NCBI GenBank assembly: GCA_002405485.1
Contig: DHLW01000002.1
Span: 2,597-10,743 of the forward strand
Length of the DNA stretch: 8,147 bases
Reading direction: 5' to 3'
Origin: Phycisphaerales bacterium UBA4658
GTDB lineage: Bacteria; Planctomycetota; Phycisphaerae; Phycisphaerales; UBA1924
Shown here: piece by piece, positions 1 to 6,400 of the stretch
How the letters are laid out: every line of letters starts with the position of its first letter
How positions within the stretch are numbered: the stretch's first letter is position 1
The notes under the pieces: model-generated
What the model saw: only the letters and a program-made list of their open reading frames with translations
Databases searched by the model: none
Told to the model about the DNA's origin: nothing
Translations under genes and position numbers: made by a program

Positions 1-177
1 GACGGGTTCGACGACGCCAGCAAGCAGTTCGACGGCTACGGGATCCACGGGACCATCGAGCCCGACTCCATCGGCCGAGAGATGTCGATGGGGTGTGTTC
101 GGCTGGGCGCCGAGGATGTCGAGATGGTCTATGAGCTGCTCATGCCCAAGGTGAGCATCGTGAAGATCGTGCCCTGA
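1..177 (+). CDS. L,D-transpeptidase (YkuD domain), C-terminal fragment
   Basis: The gene starts outside the window; the last 58 residues are present, ending in TGA at 175-177. The fragment shows the YkuD catalytic signature: a YGIHGT stretch (His at visible residue 16) followed by SMGCVRL with the presumed catalytic cysteine at visible residue 32 (codon 94-96), then a GAEDVEMVYELL helix and the usual short hydrophobic C-terminal strand. Known for the family: the Cys attacks a tetrapeptide stem and forms 3-3 peptidoglycan cross-links or attaches proteins to the wall, in the periplasm. The residue before Gly-Cys is Met where the classical motif has His (SHGC); this substitution is common in the family. 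It converges with the zinc-finger gene ending at 240. N-terminal domains, such as a signal peptide or LysM, cannot be judged. Confidence 0.9.
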   Translation, partial: DGFDDASKQFDGYGIHGTIEPDSIGREMSMGCVRLGAEDVEMVYELLMPKVSIVKIVP

Positions 178-186
178 CGGGTCGGT

Positions 187-210
187 GATCGGTCAGCTCG
201 ATGACCGATC
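187..210. terminator. Inverted repeat between convergent genes, possible bidirectional terminator
   Basis: Perfect 9-bp arms GATCGGTCA (187-195) and TGACCGATC (202-210) enclose a 6-nt loop. It lies in the 62-bp gap between the L,D-transpeptidase stop at 177 and the zinc-finger stop at 240, the expected place for a shared terminator. No T-run follows on either strand, so a classical intrinsic terminator is not shown; it may be a weak or factor-assisted one. Confidence 0.5.
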
Positions 211-239
211 CGGCCCACGAGCGTCGCGCCTCCTCGCGT

Positions 240-578
240 TCAGGCGCGTGGTCGCTTCCAACCCGATTCCGGGTCCTTCTCCAGCGCGGTGGCGGCTTGC
301 TTGATGCAGCGCAGGCAGACTTTGCCGGCGTCGTTTGCCGGGCTCTGCCACTGGGGCTGGGCGCGTTCTTCGAGGCAGAGGGTGCATTTGGCGCCGGCGA
401 GATCGCCCCCTTCGCCGAGGATGGCGACGTGGCTGTAGGCGACGCTCAGGCAGGAGGTGCAGATGAGCGCGCCCTGGTGGCCCTCGATCATGAGGTCCGC
501 GCCGTGCGGGTCCCACTCCTTGCCGCAGAAGTCGCACGTCGAGCGAATGAGTGTGCCGTCGGGGCGGGTCTGGTGCAT
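240..578 (-). CDS. Small protein with ClpX-like C4 zinc finger and a second CxxC pair
   Basis: 112 residues with four CxxC motifs. The first two, Cys15/Cys18 and Cys40/Cys43, are spaced and surrounded as in the N-terminal zinc finger of ClpX (CDFCGK ... ALICTSCLSVAY). The second pair of motifs is Cys65/Cys68 and Cys88/Cys91 (CTLCLEER ... VCLRCIKQAA). Together they suggest two zinc sites. There is no AAA+ domain, so this is not ClpX; the ClpX finger is known to dimerise and bind substrates or adaptors. The ATG at 576-578 was chosen because it lies 29 nt after the PAC2 stop and precedes the first finger closely. A longer reading from 1052 would run through the PAC2 gene and has low-complexity, Arg-rich composition. 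No Shine-Dalgarno is evident. The gene is probably co-transcribed with PAC2. Function is unknown; a protein-protein or adaptor role is inference. Confidence 0.75.
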   Translation of the reverse strand: MHQTRPDGTLIRSTCDFCGKEWDPHGADLMIEGHQGALICTSCLSVAYSHVAILGEGGDLAGAKCTLCLEERAQPQWQSPANDAGKVCLRCIKQAATALEKDPESGWKRPRA

Positions 579-607
579 GTGGTGGGTCGTCGGCGTGTGG
601 GCGCGGG

Positions 608-1579
608 TTACTCCGCGCGTTTGAACAGGTCGAGGAAACGGTCTTCGTAGGCGGCAAAGACGCCGAGTCTGTCGAGTTCGGCCTTGAGCTCGCCCGAGCG
701 GGACCGATCGGCGCGAGCGCGTTCGAAGAGCTCTTCGATCTTCTGCCGCGTGGCGTCGTCGAGCTTGGCGCTGGCGATGCCCTTCCGTCGGGCCTTGTCG
801 GCGTCGTTTGCCTGTGGCTCGTCGGATCGAGGGCCATTCTCCGGGAGATCGAGGCCCGGGGTCTCGGAGTTCTGGTGCTGCATGCGCTCCATCATCTGGA
901 GCAGGACGCGCTCCATGCCCTCGATGTGCTGATCGAGGTCGGAGGTGTCGATGTCGACGCCCATGAGCGTGGCGAAGGTGTCGAGAACGCTCTTGACGGC
1001 CTTGGGGTTGGGGACGCCGGCGGCGAAGAAGGGAATCTCGCCCAGCAGGCACTGACCGCTCACGCCGCGCTCCATCGCCGCGCCCAGAACGACGCCGTTG
1101 AGACCCCCGATCTGCCCGCCTTCCATGAGCGTCACGCCGGCGTCGCGCAACTGCTCGACGCTCTGCGGATCAGTGGCGGCTCCGTGGACGCTGGAGGCCT
1201 CGGCGGGGTGCATCTGCGAACCGAGGGAGGCGAATGTGACGACCCGCGTCACCCCGTGGGCGCGGGCAAAGTCCATGAGCTTGCCGGCAAGGACGTACGC
1301 GCCCTGGGCGGGCTGGCTCTCGCCCACGAAGATCGTGGTCCGGATGCCGCCCTCCCCGAGGGTGCCGGAATAGAAGACGTTCCGCGGCTGGCGGGGTGGC
1401 TTGACCAGACCCGCCGACACCTCCACGGCGCCGATGTCAAAGTGCCCGGGAGCCTGCAACTCGCCCGCCGGCTGGAAGCCGAACCGCTGCACGAGAAAGT
1501 GCGCGGCGAGCACCGCGACGTTGCCCATGCCAGGCCAGGCGGCGATGAGGAGATGGGGGGACGGGACGTTGGAAGTCAT
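608..1579 (-). CDS. PAC2-family protein (proteasome assembly chaperone 2-like)
   Basis: 323 residues. The N-terminal two thirds (about 8-225) match the PAC2 fold: an early LLIAAWPGMGN strand-loop (10-20), the glycine-rich GGLNGVVLG motif (158-166) followed by GEIP (180-183). Eukaryotic PAC2 helps assemble the 20S proteasome; archaeal and bacterial relatives (well known in actinobacteria and planctomycetes) have no settled role. After an acidic, disordered-looking linker (about 235-262) comes a charged helical tail ending in DRFLDLFKRAE. The ATG at 1577-1579 is directly ahead of the first conserved strand and is the natural start; no strong Shine-Dalgarno precedes it. A zinc-finger gene follows after 29 nt. 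The protein is cytoplasmic, with no signal peptide or membrane segment. The family assignment is firm; the function is not. Confidence 0.87.
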   Translation of the reverse strand: MTSNVPSPHLLIAAWPGMGNVAVLAAHFLVQRFGFQPAGELQAPGHFDIGAVEVSAGLVKPPRQPRNVFYSGTLGEGGIRTTIFVGESQPAQGAYVLAGKLMDFARAHGVTRVVTFASLGSQMHPAEASSVHGAATDPQSVEQLRDAGVTLMEGGQIGGLNGVVLGAAMERGVSGQCLLGEIPFFAAGVPNPKAVKSVLDTFATLMGVDIDTSDLDQHIEGMERVLLQMMERMQHQNSETPGLDLPENGPRSDEPQANDADKARRKGIASAKLDDATRQKIEELFERARADRSRSGELKAELDRLGVFAAYEDRFLDLFKRAE

Positions 1580-1689
1580 GACAACTCACTCGCCTGACCC
1601 GGTGCGGACTGCCGGTTTGGCAGGGTGCCGACGGGCCAACGGCGGAGCACTTGTTCAGTACGCAAAGCCCATGCCGTGGTTCTCATCTG

Positions 1690-1718
1690 AATCGAGGAGA
1701 CGCTTGTGACAGTGCCAA
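1690..1718 (-). promoter_or_regulatory. Weak candidate promoter for the PAC2 gene
   Basis: On the minus strand TTGGCA (1718-1713) is followed 17 nt later by TCGATT (1695-1690). This would give a leader of about 100 nt before the PAC2 start at 1579. The -35 is good and the -10 poor. It lies in the 167-bp gap (1580-1746), the widest break between the carboxyltransferase and PAC2 genes, where I see no other gene or clear terminator. Confidence 0.25.
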
Positions 1719-1746
1719 CGTGGGGATGCGGGCTGAACGGACCGAC

Positions 1747-3441
1747 TTACGTCTGCAACACGCCCGTCTTGAACGTCTGGGAGTAGTCCCACCCCGCCGT
1801 CATTTCCAGCGCCCGGATCAGCTCCTCCCGCGTGCGGTGCGGCTCGATCAGGCGATCGACCCAGCCCCGGGCCGCGGCGTGGCGGATGTCCTGCTGCTCG
1901 CTGTAACTCGCGTGCACCGCGGCGAGAATCTGCTTGTGGGTCTGCTCGTCGATCTGTTCGCCCTTGCGCTCGCGGGCCTTCTCTTCGATCATCGCAAGCA
2001 CGCCGGTGGCCTGATTCGCGCCCATCACGGCACACTTCGCCGCGGGCCAGGCGTAGGAGAGGAACGGGTCAAAGGCGCGCCCGCACATGGCGTAGTTGCC
2101 CGCGCCGTAGCTACCGCCGAGGATCAGGACGATCTTGGGCACGACGCAGTTGCTCATGGCGTTGACCATCTTGGCGCCGGCGCGGATGATGCCCTGGTGC
2201 TCGCTCTCTTTGCCGACCATGAAGCCGCTGGTGTCGTGGAGGAAGATGATGGGGATCTTGCGCTGGTTGCAGTCCATGATGAAGCGTGCGGCTTTGTCCG
2301 CCGAGTCGTGGTAGATGACCCCGGGGAGCTGGGTCTGTGCGTGGCCGCCTGCGGTGGACTTGGTGACTTTCTTCTGGTTGGCGACGATGCCGCAGGGGAT
2401 GCCGCCGATGCTGGCGTACCCGCAGACGAGCGATGGGCCGTACTCGGCTTTGTACTCGTCGAAGTCCGCGGCTTGGCCTTGGGTACCCCCGCTCTCCGAG
2501 CGGGGCGAATTTGCATCCACCACGCACGCGATGACATCTCGCACGTCATACTGCGATCCGGACTTGTCGGTGAAGACGTCGTAGACCGACTCTGCCGAGC
2601 GTGCACCCGACCCACTGTCCTGCCTCGATGCCTTGATCCCTTGGTCCCTTGATGCCTTGTACTTACTGACCAACGACCGCAGCCGCTCGATGCACGCCAC
2701 GTCGTCCTTCTCGCGGAAGTCGATCGTTCCGCTGATCGCCGAGTGCATCTTGGCCCCGCCGAGGTCTTCATCGGTCACCACCTGCCCCACGGCGGCCTTC
2801 ACAAGCGCCGGCCCGGCGAGATACAGCCCGCTGCCCTCGGTCATGAGCAGGGTGTCGCAGAGCACGGGCAGGTAACCGCCGCCGGCGACGCAATAGCCCA
2901 TGATCGCGGCGATCTGCGGGATGCCGTCGGCGCTGATCACGGCGTTGTTGCGGAAGATGCGCCCGAAGTCGTCGGTATCCGGGAAGACGTCTTCCTGCAG
3001 CGGCAGAAACACCCCCGCCGAGTCGACGAGATACAGCAGCGGCAGACGGGCCATGTGGGCGATGTTCTGGGCCCGGATGATCTTCTTGCAGGTCATCGGA
3101 AAGAACGCGCCGGCCTTCACGGTGGCGTCGTTGGCGATGATCATGCAGTCGCGTCCATGGACGCGGCCGACGCCGGTGACGACGCCGGCGGCGGGCGCTC
3201 CGCCGTGCTCTGCGTACATGCCGTGGGCCGACCAGAGGGCGAGCTCCACGAAGCCGGTTTCATCGTCGACCAGTTTGGCGATGCGCTCGCGGGCGGTCAG
3301 GCGGCCTTTCTCGTGCTGGCGCTGGATCGCCGACTTGCCGCCGCCCTTGCGGATGATCGCTTCGTCGATCGCGAGCAGATCGGTGCGCTGGCGCAGAGAA
3401 AGGTCGGCAAAGTCGGGATGAACTGCGGGAGATGTAGACAT
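1747..3441 (-). CDS. Acyl-CoA carboxylase, carboxyltransferase (beta) subunit, MCC-like
   Basis: 564 residues, slightly longer than typical methylcrotonoyl-CoA carboxylase beta subunits (about 530-560). The two crotonase-fold halves are visible. The N half contains IANDATVKAG (102-111), LVDSAGVFLP (138-147), FPDTDDFGRIF and the oxyanion segment GYCVAGGGYLP (182-192). The C half contains FDVREV-like YDVRDVIACVVD (298-309), FLHDTSGFMVG (400-410) and GGSYGAGNYAMCGRA (442-456). The family transfers CO2 from carboxybiotin to an acyl-CoA, as in leucine/isoprenoid or propionate metabolism, in the cytoplasm. The N half resembles MCC more than PCC, but the substrate cannot be fixed. The biotin-carboxylase/BCCP subunit is not in the window. 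Start ATG 3439-3441 lies 24 nt after the acyltransferase stop, with no Shine-Dalgarno. Two insertions are odd: repeats KASRDQGI/KASRQDSG (262-277) and a Ser/Gly-rich loop (about 311-324), both repeat-derived at DNA level. Confidence 0.92.
   Translation of the reverse strand: MSTSPAVHPDFADLSLRQRTDLLAIDEAIIRKGGGKSAIQRQHEKGRLTARERIAKLVDDETGFVELALWSAHGMYAEHGGAPAAGVVTGVGRVHGRDCMIIANDATVKAGAFFPMTCKKIIRAQNIAHMARLPLLYLVDSAGVFLPLQEDVFPDTDDFGRIFRNNAVISADGIPQIAAIMGYCVAGGGYLPVLCDTLLMTEGSGLYLAGPALVKAAVGQVVTDEDLGGAKMHSAISGTIDFREKDDVACIERLRSLVSKYKASRDQGIKASRQDSGSGARSAESVYDVFTDKSGSQYDVRDVIACVVDANSPRSESGGTQGQAADFDEYKAEYGPSLVCGYASIGGIPCGIVANQKKVTKSTAGGHAQTQLPGVIYHDSADKAARFIMDCNQRKIPIIFLHDTSGFMVGKESEHQGIIRAGAKMVNAMSNCVVPKIVLILGGSYGAGNYAMCGRAFDPFLSYAWPAAKCAVMGANQATGVLAMIEEKARERKGEQIDEQTHKQILAAVHASYSEQQDIRHAAARGWVDRLIEPHRTREELIRALEMTAGWDYSQTFKTGVLQT
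2487..2505. repeat. Perfect hairpin palindrome inside the carboxyltransferase gene
   Basis: Arms CCCCGCTC (2487-2494) and GAGCGGGG (2498-2505) with a 3-nt loop. It encodes PRSESGG (residues 313-319) within a loop of about 14 residues that MCC-type proteins lack between the VVDA strand and the FDEYK helix. It looks like a small dispersed palindromic element tolerated in frame; other genome copies cannot be checked here. Confidence 0.6.
2623..2662. repeat. Five 8-bp tandem units inside the carboxyltransferase gene
   Basis: On the plus strand the units are CCTCGATG, CCTTGATC, CCTTGGTC, CCTTGATG and CCTTGTAC, the outer ones degenerate. As 8 is not a multiple of 3, the amino-acid period is 8 residues (24 bp), giving KASRDQGI then KASRQDSG at residues 262-277. 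It lies in the linker between the two crotonase-fold halves. Confidence 0.7.
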
Positions 3442-3465
3442 GAGTCCGGAGGATATCGGGCGACG

Positions 3466-4566
3466 CTACTCGGGGCGTTTCAAGCGGGTCAGCGGTCGCT
3501 CAACCACCCACCAGAACGCCGCCGCGAGTGCGATCTGGATCCCCAGATAGACACCCGTCCACACCCACTCCGGCGGCTGGGCCGGCAGCAGACGCTCGGT
3601 CCACGATCGAGCGATCGGACCATTCACCGGATGCACCAGAAACAAGCTGTACGAGATCGTCCCGAGGGCGTTGAACGGCGCCGTGAACCACCGGCGATTC
3701 CAGAATCGATCCCAAGGCGCGATCGCCAGCAGCGCCGCTGCAAACACCGACGACACTGCCAGCCGGCTCCACGTCTCTCGCGCGCCCGGGTCCGTTGGGC
3801 CGAACCAGAACATCACCACACACAGCACGGCCGCGCATACGACCGCGCCCCCGGCCCAGGGCTTGGCCCGCGCCGAAGTGGATGGCGTCAGGCAGACCCA
3901 CGCCATCGCGCCAAGACCAAAGCAGGCGGCGCCATCCAGAACCGTGCCCGTCCACGGTCTGGACCAGAGCATCGCGCAGAGCAGCCCTGTGCTCAGCATC
4001 GCCGTGGCCAGCACCCACAGCGGCATGCGATGCCACGCTTTGAGCCCGACCAGAAGCGCGACGAGCAGGTAGAACTGCACTTCGTAGCCCAGCGTCCAGT
4101 GCGGCCCGGTGACCCACGCCGTGTTGGTCCACGGCGGCTGGGTGATGCCAAGACCCGGAATCCAGCTCGTGAGCGTGGCATGCAGCGGCCAGGAGATGGG
4201 ATCGATCTCCTTCCGCCATCCCGCGGCGGAGAATCCAAGCCCGAATCGCACGAACACGAGATAGACGAGCGCGGCGATGACGGGCGGCGCGATCCGCCAC
4301 CAGCGCCGCTTGAGGAACGTCCAGGCGGGGCGACATCCTCCGCCGCGGGCGTACACGGAGCTGATCGCCTCGAAGATGCAGTATCCGCTCACGACAAAGA
4401 ACATGAACACCCGGCTGTATTGGCCGGCGAAGTCCATCGCCTCGACGTGATTGAGCACCACCGCGAGCGCGAGCAACCCCCTGATCGGGAGCAGCAACCG
4501 GAGGCGGGCTGTTCCTGGATGTGGGGATTGAACTGGCGGGGCTGGTGGATGTTCCACGTGGAACAT
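3466..4566 (-). CDS. Acyltransferase-3 family membrane protein (OafA/NodX-type)
   Basis: 366 residues with about ten hydrophobic segments. The acyltransferase-3 hallmarks are in order: IRGLLALAVVLNHV with the conserved His at 40, FMFFVVSGYCIF (54-65), FLKRRWWRIAPP (84-95), PHWTLGYEVQFYL (155-167), GTISYSLFLVHPV (302-314) and ERPLTRL (356-362). The family moves acetyl or other acyl groups across or at the inner membrane onto surface glycans, lipids or peptidoglycan; the substrate here is unknown. The ATG at 4564-4566 lies 12 nt after the permease stop and inside a perfect parS palindrome, so residues 1-6 (MFHVEH) are encoded by that site. No Shine-Dalgarno is visible, and a TTG codon at residue 24, before the first conserved segment, is an alternative start. 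Residues 7-20 are Pro-rich and unlike the family core. It probably belongs to the ABC transporter transcript. Confidence 0.88.
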   Translation of the reverse strand: MFHVEHPPAPPVQSPHPGTARLRLLLPIRGLLALAVVLNHVEAMDFAGQYSRVFMFFVVSGYCIFEAISSVYARGGGCRPAWTFLKRRWWRIAPPVIAALVYLVFVRFGLGFSAAGWRKEIDPISWPLHATLTSWIPGLGITQPPWTNTAWVTGPHWTLGYEVQFYLLVALLVGLKAWHRMPLWVLATAMLSTGLLCAMLWSRPWTGTVLDGAACFGLGAMAWVCLTPSTSARAKPWAGGAVVCAAVLCVVMFWFGPTDPGARETWSRLAVSSVFAAALLAIAPWDRFWNRRWFTAPFNALGTISYSLFLVHPVNGPIARSWTERLLPAQPPEWVWTGVYLGIQIALAAAFWWVVERPLTRLKRPE

Positions 4567-4567
4567 C
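4548..4567. promoter_or_regulatory. parS: parS-type ParB-binding site
   Basis: Perfect 20-bp palindrome GATGTTCCACGTGGAACATC. Its inner 16 bp (4550-4565, TGTTCCACGTGGAACA) fit the bacterial chromosomal parS consensus TGTTNCACGTGNAACA at every fixed position. ParB binds such sites, spreads, and directs origin segregation with ParA. It overlaps the acyltransferase start codon and the end of the 12-nt gap after the permease gene. No parA or parB gene is in the window. Chance occurrence in 8 kb is roughly 8,000/4^14 under equal base frequencies. Confidence 0.85.
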
Positions 4568-4578
4568 AGACGGGCGTC

Positions 4579-5394
4579 TCAGAGCGTTGTCAAGGGACGT
4601 CGACTGAGGATGATCCCTGAGGCGACCCACGCGACGAGGGTTCCCGAGCCGAGCACGGCGAGATCACGCCAGGGCCAGGCGCCCTTCTGCAGCATGCCGA
4701 TCGGGCGGTAGTAGTGCAGGAAGCTGAGAAACGAAACGTGCTTGGCGGGTTCCCAGAGCAGTTGCAGGAAGTTCACCAGCAGCGAGCCGACGGCGATCAC
4801 CAGGACAAAGAGCACGGCCCGTCCGCGTCGATCGCTCAAGGTGGCCGCCAGCAGCGCCAGCGCGCCAACCAGCGCGTACACCAGGCCCAGGTTGACCAGC
4901 ACCATCGCGAGGTTGGACCAGTCGGGCCGATACTCGGGCCTGATGAACATGGCGCCGATGAAGCTGCCGCCGTAGATCGCGCCGAGCACGAGCCCGCCGC
5001 TGACGACCCATGCCAGGGACTCGCTGAGGAAGAGCTGTCGGCGCGAGACGGGCAGGCCCATGAGGATGTCGATGGTGCCGCGCTCGATCTCGCCCGCGGG
5101 CACGCGCGTGCAGACGATGATGGCCTGAGCGCACAGCAGGATGAGCACGACCGGGTGGCTCCAGGCGATGCTGAAGGCGATGTCGGCGACCCCGCCCGTG
5201 GCCGAGTCGACCCCCAGCATCACGTTCCGCATCTGCTGCAGCCCCGGAGGGATGAAGGACCGCTGCAGGAACCGGGCCTGCACGGCGGGAAGTGCGTACG
5301 CCAGCAGACCGGAGATGAGCCCGAGCATGCCGGCGATGAGCGCCGTCGTGGGAAGCATCTCGCGCAGAGCCCGGATGATGAGGCCAAGGTTCAC
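4579..5394 (-). CDS. ABC-2 type transporter permease
   Basis: 271 residues with six likely membrane segments, at about 15-38, 72-96, 125-150, 160-185, 192-213 and 245-262. Between segments two and three is the cytoplasmic stretch AGEIERGTIDILMGLPVSRRQL (100-121), the typical ABC-2 coupling-helix region (E-R/S-GT-x-x-x-L-x-x-PVSR). It pairs with the ATPase encoded just upstream to form an exporter in the inner membrane. The start is GTG at 5392-5394, which overlaps the ATPase TGA by 4 nt (GTGA), and a GGAGG lies 6 nt before it, so translational coupling is likely. The cargo (lipid, drug, polysaccharide, or other) is not evident. The next gene, an acyltransferase, begins 12 nt after the stop, which weakly suggests an envelope substrate. 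Confidence 0.88.
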   Translation of the reverse strand: MNLGLIIRALREMLPTTALIAGMLGLISGLLAYALPAVQARFLQRSFIPPGLQQMRNVMLGVDSATGGVADIAFSIAWSHPVVLILLCAQAIIVCTRVPAGEIERGTIDILMGLPVSRRQLFLSESLAWVVSGGLVLGAIYGGSFIGAMFIRPEYRPDWSNLAMVLVNLGLVYALVGALALLAATLSDRRGRAVLFVLVIAVGSLLVNFLQLLWEPAKHVSFLSFLHYYRPIGMLQKGAWPWRDLAVLGSGTLVAWVASGIILSRRPLTTL

Positions 5395-6314
5395 CGGCGG
5401 CCTCCGTTCTCGGCGGACTGGGCGTCGGTCTGATAGAACGCTCTGAAGATGGACTCCAGATCGGGTCTGCCCAGGGCGAGGTCGTCGATCGGGAGCGTTC
5501 CGAGCCAGGGGAGCAGCGTGACGACCTCGACGCTGGAGTGCAGGTGAACGTCCAGGCCGTCTCGGGAGACGAGCCGGACCCCCGCGGGGATCGAGCGGTC
5601 AAAGTCGGCGGGAATCTCGCGGGCCGGGTTCCATCTCAGCCGAACCTCGTGACCGGCCTGCCTGCGCAGGTCATCCAGCGGCCCGTCGAAGACGATCCGG
5701 CCCTGCCGGATGATGGCCAGGCGGTCGCAGAGGCGTTCGACCTCGCTGAGGGTGTGGCTGGAAAAGAAGACCGTTCGGCCGCGACGCGCCACCGTGCGCA
5801 GATACTCCAGCAGGCGGTCCTGCATGAGCGGATCCAGGCCGCTGGAAGGCTCGTCGAGGATGAGCAGCTTGGGATCGTGGGCCATCGCAAGGATGAGCCC
5901 GAGCTTCTGACGCATGCCCTTGCTCATCCGCCGAACCTTGACGGAGAGATCGAGCTCGAACATGTCGGCGAGCTGCCGGCCGGGGGTCGCGAGTTCGCGC
6001 CCGCGAATGGCCCCGACCATGTTCAGTGCACTCTGTCCAGTGAGCCAAGGCCAGAGCCGCAGGTCGCCTGGAACGTAACCAAGATCCTGCTTGATGCGAG
6101 CGGACTGGGTCCAGCAGTCCAATCCGAAGACGCGGGCCATGCCGGTGCTGCCGTGCAGGAAGCCCAGCAGCACGCGGATGGTCGTGGTCTTGCCCGCGCC
6201 GTTGGGGCCGAGAAAGCCGTACAACGCGCCCTCGTGGACGCGGAGGCCGACTGCGTCGATGCCTCGGCGTGAGCCATAGCGATACGTGAGTTGGTCGGTC
6301 TCGATGATGCCCAT
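5391..6314 (-). CDS. ABC transporter ATP-binding protein (ABC-2 partner)
   Basis: 307 residues, the normal size for this class. Walker A is GPNGAGKT (36-43); the signature helix reads RRMSKGMRQKLGL, the ABC-2 variant of LSGGQ; Walker B is LLILDEPSSGLD; the switch His is in FFSSHTLSEVE. A C-terminal region of about 90 residues (after IIRQGRIVFDG) is the usual accessory domain of ABC-2 ATPases. It hydrolyses ATP on the cytoplasmic face to drive the permease encoded next, with which it overlaps by 4 nt. The ATG at 6312-6314 was chosen because MGIIETDQLTYRYG is the canonical first strand; the open frame continues to 6554, but that extension is Arg-rich, overlaps the zinc-ribbon gene and has no domain. 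No Shine-Dalgarno or clear promoter is seen in the 86-nt gap upstream (6315-6400). Confidence 0.93.
   Translation of the reverse strand: MGIIETDQLTYRYGSRRGIDAVGLRVHEGALYGFLGPNGAGKTTTIRVLLGFLHGSTGMARVFGLDCWTQSARIKQDLGYVPGDLRLWPWLTGQSALNMVGAIRGRELATPGRQLADMFELDLSVKVRRMSKGMRQKLGLILAMAHDPKLLILDEPSSGLDPLMQDRLLEYLRTVARRGRTVFFSSHTLSEVERLCDRLAIIRQGRIVFDGPLDDLRRQAGHEVRLRWNPAREIPADFDRSIPAGVRLVSRDGLDVHLHSSVEVVTLLPWLGTLPIDDLALGRPDLESIFRAFYQTDAQSAENGGRR
5401..5405 (-). promoter_or_regulatory. Ribosome binding site of the permease gene
   Basis: GGAGG on the minus strand, 6 nt before the GTG start at 5394. It lies inside the ATPase coding end and decides the GTG start over any later Met. Confidence 0.7.
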
Positions 6315-6400
6315 TGGTCCGGCGAGAGGGTACTCCCGTCGGCATGAGCGTTTCGACGCTTGGGCGCGGCGGATTCGCCTCCCCGCTCGGTGGACACGCC

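Noticed and set aside
351..373. Extra segment KKVTKSTAGGHAQTQLP in the carboxyltransferase as a third repeat insertion (coordinates here are residue numbers)
   Set aside because: Its DNA shows no repeat or palindrome, and related bacterial carboxyltransferases have a similar segment before GVIY-DSADKAARF, so it is probably a clade feature.
579..1052. Upstream extension of the small zinc-finger gene
   Set aside because: It overlaps the PAC2 coding sequence in another frame and is low-complexity Arg/Gln-rich.
551..1597. Plus-strand open frame opposite the PAC2 gene
   Set aside because: It is the antisense shadow of a clearly recognised gene and has no domain of its own.
2743..4620. Very long plus-strand open frame (625 codons)
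   Set aside because: It lies opposite the carboxyltransferase and acyltransferase genes, has His/Arg/Gly-rich composition typical of antisense frames in GC-rich DNA, and has no recognisable domain.
6347..6360. 5-bp stem with TTCG/CGAA tetraloop before the ABC ATPase gene
   Set aside because: The stem is too short and there is no T-run; such stems are expected by chance in GC-rich spacers.
6371..6391. Stretch resembling half of the palindrome at 2487-2505 with its flank (ATTCGCC then CCCCGCTCGG)
   Set aside because: The match needs a 2-nt insertion and the second arm is missing, so it is too short to call a second copy without a genome search.
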